This document shows positions 18,707 to 28,200 of a stretch of 64,000 nucleotides of DNA, piece by piece. The notes below the pieces were generated by a model. The model worked only from the letters and a program-made list of their open reading frames with translations. It was not told the origin of the DNA and did no database searches. This stretch comes from VMCP01 sp964415065 (lineage in GTDB: Bacteria; Bacteroidota; Bacteroidia; NS11-12g; UBA955), in the NCBI GenBank assembly GCA_964415065.1, contig CAYPYX010000007.1:1-64000 (forward strand). Direction: 5' to 3'. The translations under genes were made by a program, and so were the position numbers. How positions within the stretch are numbered: position 1 is the first letter of the stretch; each line of letters opens with the position of its first letter.

Positions 18707-18737
18707 TGATACGATTTTGCTATTTTTTGATACGATT
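18707..18737. promoter_or_regulatory. Candidate AraC-family operator: two direct repeats, 21-bp period
   Basis: TGATACGATT occurs at 18707-18716 and again at 18728-18737 in the same orientation. The 21-bp period (two helical turns) fits paired half-sites of an AraC-family protein. It lies between the regulator gene and the aldehyde dehydrogenase, ending 80 bp before the latter's ATG. Two TCACAAG copies (18669-18675, 18688-18694) lie nearer the regulator start. Confidence 0.6.
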
Positions 18738-18817
18738 CAAAGAGTTTTGACTGAGCTAAAATTGGAAACTTTGAAAAATTCATTAAAGCAAGAAAAAATA
18801 TTAACCAATTTTAAACT

Positions 18818-20323
18818 ATGACAAACCAATTCAATTTTCCCAAAGTGAATTCTCATTACGACCATTTTATCGGTGGCGAATGGGTTAAACCTTCTTCTGG
18901 TGAGTACTTCGACAACTTTTCTCCAATTGATGGTAGTTTATTTTCTAAAGCGGCTCGCGGAAATGCTGAAGACATTGAAAAAGCCATTGAAGCTGCTCAT
19001 AAAGCGTTCAAAACATGGTCTAAATCCAGCCCAACAACTCGTTCAAATATTTTATTGGCAATTGCCGATCGAATCGAGCAAAATCTAAGTTATTTAGCCC
19101 AAGTTGAAACTGTTGATAACGGAAAAGCATTAAGAGAAACCATGGCAGCAGATTTGCCACTTTGTGTTGATCACTTCCGTTATTTTGCTGGTGTGATTCG
19201 TGCCGATGAAGGTGAAATTTCTGAACACGATGAAGATACCATTTCAATTATTGTACATGAACCTCTTGGTGTAGTTGGACAAATTATTCCTTGGAACTTT
19301 CCATTGTTGATGGCCACATGGAAAATTGCACCCGCATTAGCAGCAGGATGTTGTGTTGTTGTTAAACCAGCTGAACAAACTCCAACTAGCATTATGGTTT
19401 TAATGGATTTAATTAAAGATCTTCTTCCAGCTGGTGTGTTGAATGTGGTTTCAGGATTTGGATTGGAAGCAGGCAAGCCCTTGGCTACATCCCCAAGAAT
19501 CCAAAAAGTAGCATTTACAGGAGAAACGACTACGGGTAGATTAATTATGCAATATGCTTCGGAAAACTTAATTCCGGTAACTATGGAATTAGGTGGAAAA
19601 TCACCGAATATATTCATGCCAAGCATTGCAGATGCCGATGATGCATTCTTTGATAAATGCATTGAAGGTGCAGTAATGTTCGCATTAAATCAGGGTGAAG
19701 TATGTACTTGTCCTTCGCGAATTTTAGTTCATGAAAGTATTTATGATAAATTTATGTCGCGTGTAATTGAACGCACAAAGGCCATTAAATTGGGACATCC
19801 TTTGGATTCAAATACCATGATGGGAGCGCAAGCATCTAACGATCAATATGAAAAAATCCTGAATTATATTGAAATTGGAAAAGCCGAAGGTGCTGAAGTA
19901 TTGTGTGGAGGAGCATCAGCTAGCGAATCTATTGGATTAAAGGATGGTTTTTACATTCAGCCAACGATTTTGAAAGGTCACAACAAAATGAGAGTATTCC
20001 AAGAAGAAATTTTTGGTCCTGTTACATCTGTAACTACTTTTAAAACCGTAGAAGAGGCAATTGAAATCGCAAACGACACATTGTATGGTTTGGGTGCTGG
20101 GGTTTGGACACGTGATGCGCATGAATTATATCAAATTCCCAGAGCGATACAAGCGGGAAGAGTTTGGGTGAATTGTTACCATGCATATCCAGCACATGCG
20201 CCATTTGGAGGGTATAAAAAATCAGGATTTGGTCGTGAAACACACAAAATGATGTTGGATCATTACCGTCAATCTAAAAACATGTTGGTTTCATACAGCA
20301 AGAACAAACTAGGATTTTTTTAA
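18818..20323 (+). CDS. NAD(P)+ aldehyde dehydrogenase (AcoD/ExaC type)
   Basis: 501 residues, normal length. It oxidises short aliphatic aldehydes to acids in the cytosol. The cofactor segment is IIPWNFPLLMATWKIAPALA, the general base lies in TMELGGKSPNIF, and the nucleophilic Cys lies in NQGEVCTCPSR, a form typical of acetaldehyde dehydrogenases induced on ethanol or acetoin. The C-terminal APFGGYKKSGFGRE is conserved. The DUF779 gene 285 bp downstream is a known partner of this subfamily, and an AraC regulator diverges upstream. The exact substrate is inferred. Confidence 0.92.
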   Translation: MTNQFNFPKVNSHYDHFIGGEWVKPSSGEYFDNFSPIDGSLFSKAARGNAEDIEKAIEAAHKAFKTWSKSSPTTRSNILLAIADRIEQNLSYLAQVETVDNGKALRETMAADLPLCVDHFRYFAGVIRADEGEISEHDEDTISIIVHEPLGVVGQIIPWNFPLLMATWKIAPALAAGCCVVVKPAEQTPTSIMVLMDLIKDLLPAGVLNVVSGFGLEAGKPLATSPRIQKVAFTGETTTGRLIMQYASENLIPVTMELGGKSPNIFMPSIADADDAFFDKCIEGAVMFALNQGEVCTCPSRILVHESIYDKFMSRVIERTKAIKLGHPLDSNTMMGAQASNDQYEKILNYIEIGKAEGAEVLCGGASASESIGLKDGFYIQPTILKGHNKMRVFQEEIFGPVTSVTTFKTVEEAIEIANDTLYGLGAGVWTRDAHELYQIPRAIQAGRVWVNCYHAYPAHAPFGGYKKSGFGRETHKMMLDHYRQSKNMLVSYSKNKLGFF

Positions 20324-20369
20324 ATAAAACTACTCTTTTATTTGGAAGATTAACAACAAAAGTAAATAG

Positions 20370-20399
20370 GGCGAACCGAGTTGGTTCGCCTTGTTTTTT
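20370..20399 (+). terminator. Rho-independent terminator after aldehyde dehydrogenase
   Basis: Perfect 8-bp stem GGCGAACC/GGTTCGCC (20370-20377, 20383-20390) with loop GAGTT, followed by TTGTTTTTT. It lies between the dehydrogenase and the DUF779 gene, so the latter relies on read-through or on its own promoter in 20400-20608. I see nothing else definite in that A/T-rich stretch. Confidence 0.85.
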
Positions 20400-20608
20400 A
20401 GATGTAATTCCCGTTGTGATTAAAACTATTATTGCTTTAATCCTTATAATCTACCTCATAAACTAATTAAATTATAGATTTAACCAATTAACTTACAGCG
20501 TTATACTATTTAATTCCAAACAATATTGTTTTTAAAAAATCCTAAAATTAAAACTAGAAATATCCTTTATAAAAAACTCCACAAAACATAGATAAAACAA
20601 ATTACAAT

Positions 20609-20974
20609 ATGAAAACCGTAGAAAAAGTACGTTCCACAGCACTGGCAAATGAATGGATCCAAAAATTCATAATTATGCATGGTCCATTAATGTTTCATCA
20701 AAGCGGTGGCTGTTGCGATGGATCACAGCCGATGTGTTTTCCTCGAGGAGAATTTAAAATAGGCGATTCAGATATTCTTTTAGGATATGTATTCGATCAA
20801 CCATTTTATATGTCTAAAGACCAATACGAATACTGGAAACATACCCAATTAACCTTGGATGTCGTTCCCGGAAGAGGATCCAGCTTTTCTTTAGAAATTC
20901 CACATGGAATTCGATTTGTAATAAAAAGCAAATTATTTACGGAAGAGGAATTAAAAGAACTGAATTTTATTTAA
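20609..20974 (+). CDS. DUF779 family protein
   Basis: 121 residues. The family core MHGPLMFHQSGGCCDGSQPMCF carries a Cys pair and a third Cys that look suited to metal binding or redox chemistry. GRGSSFSLEIPHGIRFVIKSKLFTEEEL is the conserved end. DUF779 genes regularly accompany aldehyde dehydrogenases of the type found just upstream. The molecular role is unknown to me; an accessory or aldehyde-related function is inferred from that association. Confidence 0.88.
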   Translation: MKTVEKVRSTALANEWIQKFIIMHGPLMFHQSGGCCDGSQPMCFPRGEFKIGDSDILLGYVFDQPFYMSKDQYEYWKHTQLTLDVVPGRGSSFSLEIPHGIRFVIKSKLFTEEELKELNFI

Positions 20975-20982
20975 AAAAGAAA

Positions 20983-21010
20983 AGCCCCGCTTTCGCGAGG
21001 CTCTTTTTTT
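20983..21010. terminator. Bidirectional terminator between DUF779 gene and tRNA-Val
   Basis: An 8-bp stem with one mismatch (AGCCCCGC/GCGAGGCT) and a TTTC loop. On the plus strand it is followed by a run of T and ends the DUF779 transcript. On the minus strand it follows tRNA-Val directly and is trailed by TTTTCTTTTTT. Confidence 0.8.
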
Positions 21011-21011
21011 G

Positions 21012-21086
21012 TGGGAGCTACAGGATTCGAACCTGTGACCCTCTGCTTGTAAGGCAGATGCTCTGAACCAACTGAGCTAAGCTCCC
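21012..21086 (-). tRNA. tRNA-Val(UAC)
   Basis: 75 nt on the minus strand. Acceptor GGGAGCT/AGCTCCC, D arm GCTC...GAGC, anticodon stem TCTGC/GCAGA with loop CTTACAA (anticodon TAC), and T arm ACAGG-TTCGAAT-CCTGT. The discriminator is A and no CCA is encoded. The terminator at 20983-21010 lies 1 nt past its 3' end. Confidence 0.96.
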
Positions 21087-21249
21087 TTTTTTGTTTTTTT
21101 ATTTCAGGATGTTACTCCCTCAATGCGAGTGCAAATATAGAACGAATTTCTGAGTATGCAAACTATTTTTGTATTTTTTTCTATACTTGAGTAATCGTTT
21201 TTTAACAATGAATTCATAATGAAAGAGTTGGACTCTCAAAAAAAATTAA

Positions 21250-22866
21250 TTATTTTAGGACAACATCTAATGTTTCAAATTTAAACACCGAAACTTCACC
21301 GGGATTTGAACCCTTGGGCTTAGAAACAAACTTTCTTTCCGTATACATAACGGTTAAAAGCGACTGATTTTTCCCTTTAGAATTTAATCCTGCAAGTTTG
21401 GCAGCGAATTGTACAACTGGAGTGGGGTAGGATTTCCCCTTTTTTCGAATAATTACATGAGATCCTGAAAAATCCGCAGCGTGAAACCACAAATCATTCT
21501 TTGAAGCTAATTTCAACATATCATCATTGGATTTAGAGCTTTTGCCCTGCCAAATTTCAAATCCATCATAAAAATGCTGCTTATATGGTAAATTATCTGA
21601 TTGTTTGGACTTCTTGGTTGTAGTCGGTAATTCGTAATTCTTGAGCGCTTGTAAATCCGAATGATTCTTACATTGTTCCAATCTCTTTAACAAGGATTCT
21701 GATTTCAATAATTTTTGATCTGCTTCTTGAAGTTGTTTGTTCAGAACTTCCAATTCAATGCTCTCTTTCTTTGATTTTTTATAAAATCGTTCCGCATTTT
21801 CAGCACAACTTAGTTCAGGATTGATTTTAATGCGTATTCTCTGGTCCGTATAATAATCATACAGCAAAGGTTCTGCCACTCCCGGTTTAATTGCATGACA
21901 GTTAGAAATTAATATATCACCTAATTCTTTAAAACTTCTGCGATTCTGAATTTCATGTATTCTAGAATTTAGTTGTTTCAAATGAGTATTGAGGGATTTA
22001 ATTGTAGATTTACATTGTCCTATTCTGGAATCACGGTTTTTTTCAAAGTAAAACGCTGAAATTATTTGAGACGTTTGTTTCAAGTAATTTTCCCAACGTA
22101 TATTCAATTGATCTACATCTAATTTTTGAGTTATTCGATTTAAAAAAATATGAAATTGAATAGGTTCCGCTAATGCCGTTTTGTTCTCAATAATTGAGTT
22201 TTCCAAACTCTTGAAATTATTTGAAGTCAAAACGTCCATATCGAATATTTTATTTATTTCATCGTATTTTACCGTTTTAATATATTGCATCCATTTTTCG
22301 GGGGAAATACAAAAATCAGAACCTACTTTCTCCGATAAAACATCAAGCGATTGAACATTCTTAACAATTTTTGAACTTACCGAAACATCGGTAGACAAAC
22401 TATATATTATAGGTAGTCGAAGTTCTTGATTTAACTGAAAATCCCAATCTGATTTTAAATGTAATCTAAATATGGAATCTACCGTTTCCGTAGTTTGATG
22501 CCATAAAATAACATTAGAAAAGCGCCCAAACCCTTTAAAAACCAATGAAAATTCTGTCCCAAAATCAAAGACCATTAATCGATCAAGAAAATTCAATCGA
22601 ATGGCTGTAAGTTCTTTGTTTTCGAGTTCTCGGAATTGTATTACTGAGTTTCGCTTAGTTCGAGAATCACCAGAAACCGGTCTTGCTGGAAACAGTGATA
22701 TCTGCCCTTCCACAAATTTGAATTCAAATGACTTTTCCGATTTCTTGGGACCTTTGAAATTCAGAATGAGACTGTCTTTTGTGAAACTAATTCCAAAGTC
22801 GAAATAATATCCCAAAAGTTCATTAGATAACATTTCCGACCACAGTTGGAAATGTTTATAATCCAT
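21250..22866 (-). CDS. rqcH: NFACT-family ribosome quality control factor (RqcH/Rqc2 type)
   Basis: About 538 residues from the ATG at 22866; an in-frame start three codons upstream at 22875 is also possible. The family binds stalled 50S-peptidyl-tRNA and directs C-terminal alanine tailing. An NFACT-N-like region includes FLDRLMVFDFG. A coiled-coil middle (about 275-400) and a C-terminal NFACT-R domain follow (FEIWQGKSSKSNDDMLKLAS, DLWFHAADFSGSHVIIRKKG, SKPKGSNPGEVSVFKFETLDV). The N-terminal half is divergent. It lies only a few bases downstream of an unrecognised gene on the same strand and is probably co-transcribed with it. Confidence 0.85.
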   Translation of the reverse strand: MDYKHFQLWSEMLSNELLGYYFDFGISFTKDSLILNFKGPKKSEKSFEFKFVEGQISLFPARPVSGDSRTKRNSVIQFRELENKELTAIRLNFLDRLMVFDFGTEFSLVFKGFGRFSNVILWHQTTETVDSIFRLHLKSDWDFQLNQELRLPIIYSLSTDVSVSSKIVKNVQSLDVLSEKVGSDFCISPEKWMQYIKTVKYDEINKIFDMDVLTSNNFKSLENSIIENKTALAEPIQFHIFLNRITQKLDVDQLNIRWENYLKQTSQIISAFYFEKNRDSRIGQCKSTIKSLNTHLKQLNSRIHEIQNRRSFKELGDILISNCHAIKPGVAEPLLYDYYTDQRIRIKINPELSCAENAERFYKKSKKESIELEVLNKQLQEADQKLLKSESLLKRLEQCKNHSDLQALKNYELPTTTKKSKQSDNLPYKQHFYDGFEIWQGKSSKSNDDMLKLASKNDLWFHAADFSGSHVIIRKKGKSYPTPVVQFAAKLAGLNSKGKNQSLLTVMYTERKFVSKPKGSNPGEVSVFKFETLDVVLK

Positions 22867-22880
22867 TACTATCACAACAA

Positions 22881-23846
22881 TCAGTTAATCAGAGTTAGAT
22901 CGATTACAAATCCAGCTGTTGATTTTGTATTATAAGTTGTGTTCTTAGCTGGATTTCGTTTTGATTCAAAGGAAGAATTCGAATTCATCGATACGTTTTT
23001 TACTGAAGTAGAGCTTGTTGAAACAGATGCCATTTGGTCATTTACTTTTTTAAACTCATTAGCATCTGAAAACAAAACAATTCGAGTAAATTGATTATGT
23101 GGCAAACGTTTTTGATGCTTTTTATCGCTTTGATCTGAAGAATTACTTCGATTTAAATTGGAAATATCATTTGATGTATTAATCAAATTAATAAGTTCAT
23201 TTACATTAATTTTCAAGCATTTATTAAATAATTCTCGGTTCGTTTTATATAAATCAAAATCACTCCATTCCATAAAAAAATTGTGACTTGATCTATTTGA
23301 TTTCAGCTTAAAATGTTCAAGTACTTGTGCATCTAATCTGCTTTGAATACTAGATTTCGATAAATATGGATTCACTAATTGTTGCACATTTGGAGTCATT
23401 CCCATCCAATTAATAAATTCTTGATGGAATGAACTTGGATTGGATTTATTGAGATTGAAGGCTTCTTTTAGATGGGGACGAATAACCGTCCATTCCGTTC
23501 TTTTCATTTTTTTTCTCAACGACCATTCTGATTCTAATAGTTGAGAAATGTAACTTTCATGGGGATCAAATTGCGAGTTGAAGTTATATCCTTTTAAACC
23601 ATTTTTAAGCGGTTGAATTAACACTCTTTCTACTTCTGTATCGGGTATGGATTGATTGAAATGAATCAGTAATAAATTACCCAGTGCTTTTTTTGAACTT
23701 GAAGAGTAAAACAGACTTGTATCATTCAAGTAATCCATTGAATGAACATCCGAGTTTTCCCATATATTGATTGCTGAATGAAGATCAGATAATGAGCTCA
23801 AAGCGGTCAAAGCACTCATGTTTTTAATAAATTTCTTTCGATCCAT
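22881..23846 (-). CDS. Uncharacterised protein upstream of rqcH
   Basis: 321 residues from the ATG at 23846. The frame is open 54 codons further, but a perfect -7 box lies 8 nt before this ATG, which decides the start. The N-terminus MDRKKFIKNMSALTALSSL looks like a weak export or Tat-like leader (a single Arg before KK, moderately hydrophobic). The middle is helical and rich in charged residues with several Trp (SEWSLRKKMKRTEWTVI, FFMEWSDFDLYKTNRELFNK). The last 90 residues are Ser/Asn-rich and low complexity. I recognise no domain. The stop is 14 nt before the ATG of rqcH, so the two are very likely one transcript. Confidence 0.65.
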   Translation of the reverse strand: MDRKKFIKNMSALTALSSLSDLHSAINIWENSDVHSMDYLNDTSLFYSSSSKKALGNLLLIHFNQSIPDTEVERVLIQPLKNGLKGYNFNSQFDPHESYISQLLESEWSLRKKMKRTEWTVIRPHLKEAFNLNKSNPSSFHQEFINWMGMTPNVQQLVNPYLSKSSIQSRLDAQVLEHFKLKSNRSSHNFFMEWSDFDLYKTNRELFNKCLKINVNELINLINTSNDISNLNRSNSSDQSDKKHQKRLPHNQFTRIVLFSDANEFKKVNDQMASVSTSSTSVKNVSMNSNSSFESKRNPAKNTTYNTKSTAGFVIDLTLIN

Positions 23847-23854
23847 CTTACGTC

Positions 23855-23862
23855 CAAAAATA
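23855..23862 (-). promoter_or_regulatory. -7 promoter box of the rqcH transcript
   Basis: Minus strand TATTTTTG, a perfect TAnnTTTG, eight bases before the ATG at 23846. It supports the shorter start of the first gene. A weaker box for hmgA, TATATTCG, lies on the plus strand at 23933-23940. Confidence 0.55.
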
Positions 23863-23957
23863 GTGATTTTTTTCCCATTTAAGGGGATTATATGGATGTC
23901 ACCAGCATATTTATCGACTAAAAATTTATCGTTATATTCGTGGTTTAAGTTGAATTT

Positions 23958-25115
23958 ATGGCATTTTATTACAGACAGGGTAACATCCCCCGAAAAAGAC
24001 ACACTCAATTTCGCAAAGCCGATGGAAGTTTATATGCAGAAGAACTGATTAGTACAGAAGGTTTCAATAGTTTGTATTCGTTGGTTTACCATTGTCACCC
24101 ACCCACATTAGTTAAAGATATTGGAGAGCCTTTCAGTGTTGAGCCAAAAATTGCGGAGCAACGAAACATGAAGAATCGCAGTTTTGTTACTTTCAAAACA
24201 GCGGGAGAAGATGACTACATCAAGAGCAGGAAGGTTTTATTGGTAAATTCCGATATATCCATAGGTGTGGCAGCTCCACAAAAAAGCATGACGGAATATT
24301 TTTTCAAAAATGCGGATTCAGACGAAGTACTGTTTGTTCACGAAGGCACGGGAAAATTAAAAACCATTTACGGTGAAATTCCATTTGAATATGGTGATTA
24401 CCTGGTTATTCCTAGAGGAACAATTTACCAATTGGAGTTCAACGACTCTAACAATCGATTGATGGTAATTGAATCGCCAACACCTATCTATCCCCCGAAA
24501 AGATATCAAAACTCTTTTGGCCAATTATTAGAGCATTCACCTTATTGCGAAAGAGATATAAAGCTTCCTGAGAACTTAAAAACTCATGATGAAAAAGGAG
24601 AGTTCAAAGTGATGATAAAGAAGCAAAACTGGATTTATCCCTACACTTATGTCAATCATCCTTTTGACGCTGTAGGTTGGGATGGATACTGCTATCCGTT
24701 CGGATTCAGTATTCACGATTTTGAACCCATCACTGGAAGATTGCATATGCCGCCACCGATTCATCAAACATTCGAAGGAAGGAATTTCGTAATTTGTTCG
24801 TTTGTACCTCGTTTATACGACTATCATCCCCAATCAGTTCCAGCTCCATACAATCATTCTAACGTGGATAGCGATGAAATTTTATATTATGTAGATGGGG
24901 ATTTTATGAGTCGCAAACATGTTGAACGTGGAATGATAACTTTACATCCGAAAGGTATTCCACATGGTCCACACCCAGGAACTGTGGAAAAGAGTATCGG
25001 TGCAAAAGAAACCAGAGAATTAGCAGTTATGATTGATCCTTTCCACCCATTAATGATTACAGAGGATGCTCTTGGAGTGGAAGATCCGAGTTATTGGAAA
25101 TCTTGGGTTGAATAA
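23958..25115 (+). CDS. hmgA: Homogentisate 1,2-dioxygenase
   Basis: 385 residues. This non-haem Fe(II) enzyme opens the homogentisate ring to maleylacetoacetate in tyrosine and phenylalanine breakdown. Cupin segments are clear: SDEVLFVHEGTGKLKTIYG, EYGDYLVIPRGTIYQLEF, and the iron-binding stretch from PYNHSNVDSDEILYYV (His, Glu) to HPKGIPHGPHPG (His). The N-terminus MAFYYRQGNIPRKRHTQFR is typical of the bacterial form. No other tyrosine-degradation gene is nearby, so the pathway is scattered. A terminator follows directly. Confidence 0.94.
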   Translation: MAFYYRQGNIPRKRHTQFRKADGSLYAEELISTEGFNSLYSLVYHCHPPTLVKDIGEPFSVEPKIAEQRNMKNRSFVTFKTAGEDDYIKSRKVLLVNSDISIGVAAPQKSMTEYFFKNADSDEVLFVHEGTGKLKTIYGEIPFEYGDYLVIPRGTIYQLEFNDSNNRLMVIESPTPIYPPKRYQNSFGQLLEHSPYCERDIKLPENLKTHDEKGEFKVMIKKQNWIYPYTYVNHPFDAVGWDGYCYPFGFSIHDFEPITGRLHMPPPIHQTFEGRNFVICSFVPRLYDYHPQSVPAPYNHSNVDSDEILYYVDGDFMSRKHVERGMITLHPKGIPHGPHPGTVEKSIGAKETRELAVMIDPFHPLMITEDALGVEDPSYWKSWVE

Positions 25116-25121
25116 TTTTTA

Positions 25122-25150
25122 GGGGAAGTCAAATTCCCCTTTTTATTTTG
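25122..25150 (+). terminator. Terminator after hmgA
   Basis: Perfect 7-bp stem AGGGGAA/TTCCCCT (25122-25128, 25135-25141) with a 6-nt loop, followed by TTTTATTTTG. Confidence 0.8.
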
Positions 25151-25179
25151 TTGTTATCAGTTTTTCTGCATTGTTTTTG
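25147..25179 (+). promoter_or_regulatory. Probable promoter of the beta-propeller T9SS protein gene
   Basis: TTTG at 25147-25150, a 21-nt spacer, then TGTTTTTG at 25172-25179 (one mismatch to TAnnTTTG). The ATG at 25215 lies 35 nt downstream. Confidence 0.4.
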
Positions 25180-25214
25180 CATGTAGAAAAAAGCCAATTC
25201 AAATACAGATTAAA

Positions 25215-28200
25215 ATGAAAGCAGTTCACAAATACACAATACCTTTTTTAGTTTATCTATTTTTAGCGATCAATACAATTGATTTAATTGCTCAAGAATC
25301 AAGCATCAGTCAAAAGCAATACTCTAAAGTACAAAAGAAAGCTCTTAAACGCTTGTCAAAGATAGAATTGGCTAATACACCTTATCAAAAAGTAAAACAA
25401 GCACCATTAGAATGGTGGAAGCAAGACTATTTGGCTACTATGGATCCCAAATTGGGAAGACCAACACCAGAAGTTTTATTCAGTACCCTAGAAAAGGTAA
25501 ATCCTAAAATGGTTATTGACAAACGCGCAACTCCAGGTACATCGAGTAACGCTTGGCAAAGTAGGGGACCCAATAATGTTGGAGGAAGAACAAGAGCTAT
25601 TACTTGGGATCCCAATGACAGCAAAGGCAAAAAGGTTTGGGCAGGTGCAGTTACCGGAGGATTGTGGTACAACGATGATATTACCAGCTCCAGTAGTTCC
25701 TGGAAATCCGTTTCAGATATTTGGTCGAATATCACCGTTACCTGTATTGCATTTGATCCCAACAATTCAAACATTATGTACGTAGGAACCGGTGAAGGAT
25801 TTGGTACAACATTTTCAACGAGTCGAGGCGCAGGAATATTTAAAAGTACAGATGGAGGAAAATCCTTTAGTCTTTTAAGTGCATCGAGCGGATTTTATTA
25901 CGTTAATGACATTTTGGTTCGAAATGAATCGGGAAGCAGTGTAGTGTACGTGGCTTCGGATATTTTATTCTATCAAGGGCAATGGAATGGTTCTGTAAAC
26001 AATATCGGTTTAATGAGAAGTACTGATGGAGGTAGTAGTTTTTCTAATGTGCTTCCTAAAGCATTTACGGGCGCAAGTTATCCCAGTGCTGTTTCTGATA
26101 TTAAGCTCGATAAAAACAATCGCATTTGGTTAGGAACCCGGGCTAATGCAGCATTTACAGGATCCGACAAGGGTGGTGGAAGAGTTTTGTACAGTGATAA
26201 TGGGACTAATTTTACGGAAGCGTATAAAAATTCAAATGGATTAGCGGGCAGGGTAGAATTGGGAATTTCGCCTAATAACTCAGATACTTTGTATGCACTT
26301 TTCGAAAGTGGTGGTAAAGCTGATTTAATTATTCGTTCATTCAATGGTGGAAGTAATTGGAGTTCTATTACAGAACCTGTAGATGCAGATCAAGGTATTC
26401 CTTCTACCGATTTTACCCGTGGACAAGGTTGGTATGACCTAGTAATGACTGTAAACCCTAAAAATCCGAAGGAATTGATAGTTGGTGGTATTGATTTATT
26501 TATTTCCACCAATAGCGGAAACAGTTGGAATCAACTTTCAAAATGGAGTAATAACGCCAATTTAAACACGCTAAATTGTCCCTATGTTCATGCTGACCAA
26601 CATGCTATCGTTTATCATTCAGATGGGAAACAGTGTCTATTCGGATCAGATGGAGGAGTTTCTTACGGATCTAACATCCCTAATAACTCTTGGAATTCAT
26701 CAGGTTCTATAGGAGATAGAAACAACGGTTATTTAGTTACTCAATTTTATGCTGGAACCATTTCTCAACAAAAATCATCGAATTTCATGTTAGCAGGAGC
26801 CCAGGATAATGGGACTTTAGGCTTTACCAATTCTGGAATTAATGATAAATACAGTGTTTCGGGTGGCGATGGAGGATATTGTTTTATTTCGCCTAGTTCA
26901 GACCAAAAACAAGTGGTAAGTTATGTATTCAATAATTTCTATGCCACTACGAATGCTTGGCAAAGTTTTAAAGAAGTATTAAAGGATAATAATTCCGGTA
27001 AATTTATTAATCCTGCGGCGTTAGACGATGTTAATAGTCTACTTTTCAGTGGAAAGGCTGCTGGGGAATTGTACCGAAATAACATTAATAACGATTACAA
27101 TTCAGCTGAAACTGTAACATTCGGTAATTCTGGTTCTGGTTCAGTGAGTGCCATGAATTGGATGAAATTGAGATCAGGAAAGGGCAGACTTTATGTAGGC
27201 ACAGATGTTGGAAAGGTCTATTACTCCGAAAATTCATCGGCTACCGCACCAAGTTTTACGGATATTAGCAATGGAATAAATGGTGGAAATATTTCTAGCG
27301 TAGTTCCTTTATCGCAAAGTAGCGATACAATATTATTGACATTAAGTAATTTCGGAATAAATAATATTTATATTTCGGTTAACGGGGGAAGTTCATGGTC
27401 TGCAAAAGACGGTGATCTGCCCAATTTACCTGTTTGGTGGGCGCTTCAAAATCCCAAAAAACCTCAACAAGTATTGATTGCAACCGAGTTGGGAATTTTC
27501 GGCACGGATGATATTTGGGCTTCGTCCGTAAAATGGTTGCCTTACAATACGGGTATGGGACCTGTTAAAACTATGCAGTTGCAGTTCCGTCCGACGGATT
27601 ATACCATAATGGCCGTAACTCATGGGAGAGGGGTATACACTAGTGATGCATGGAGTATCAATACACCAATAGCGTCCTTTGACTTGTCGAAGGATTCTAT
27701 TTGTAGTGCCGAAACCATTACTATTTTAAACAATTCCTCGAATAATCCTACTAAATTTTCTTGGTCTATTTCGCCGAATCAAAATTATAAGTTTGAAAAC
27801 GGAACAGATTCTAGTTCTACGCATCCTAAAATTTCATTTTCGGTTGCCGGAAAATACACCATTGAATTAACCGCAGAAAATTCAGACGGGAAAAACAGCA
27901 TTTCAAAATCCGTATTGGTATTAGAATCCATACCCTTGAGTTTACAGTTGATTTCTAGTAATAATTCCCCGTGTGTAAACGACACATTATTATTGTTATT
28001 GAATCATGGAAATTCCAAAATGGATGGATTAAACTTAAGCTATAGTTGGACCAAAAACTCAAATTTAATTTCGGCAGCCAATTCCAATGCTTTGAAAATC
28101 ATCCCTCCGTTAAAAAATAACGATGCATTTGTAGCTACTGCTACCACAAATTACCAATGCGCTAGTCCCAAATCTGTTTCAAGTAATATCGTAAAAATTG

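Noticed and set aside
22650..22720. QISLF in the NFACT protein as a second clamp-binding motif
   Set aside because: It lies inside a beta-rich domain rather than in a free tail, has Ile instead of Leu, and the protein acts on ribosomes.
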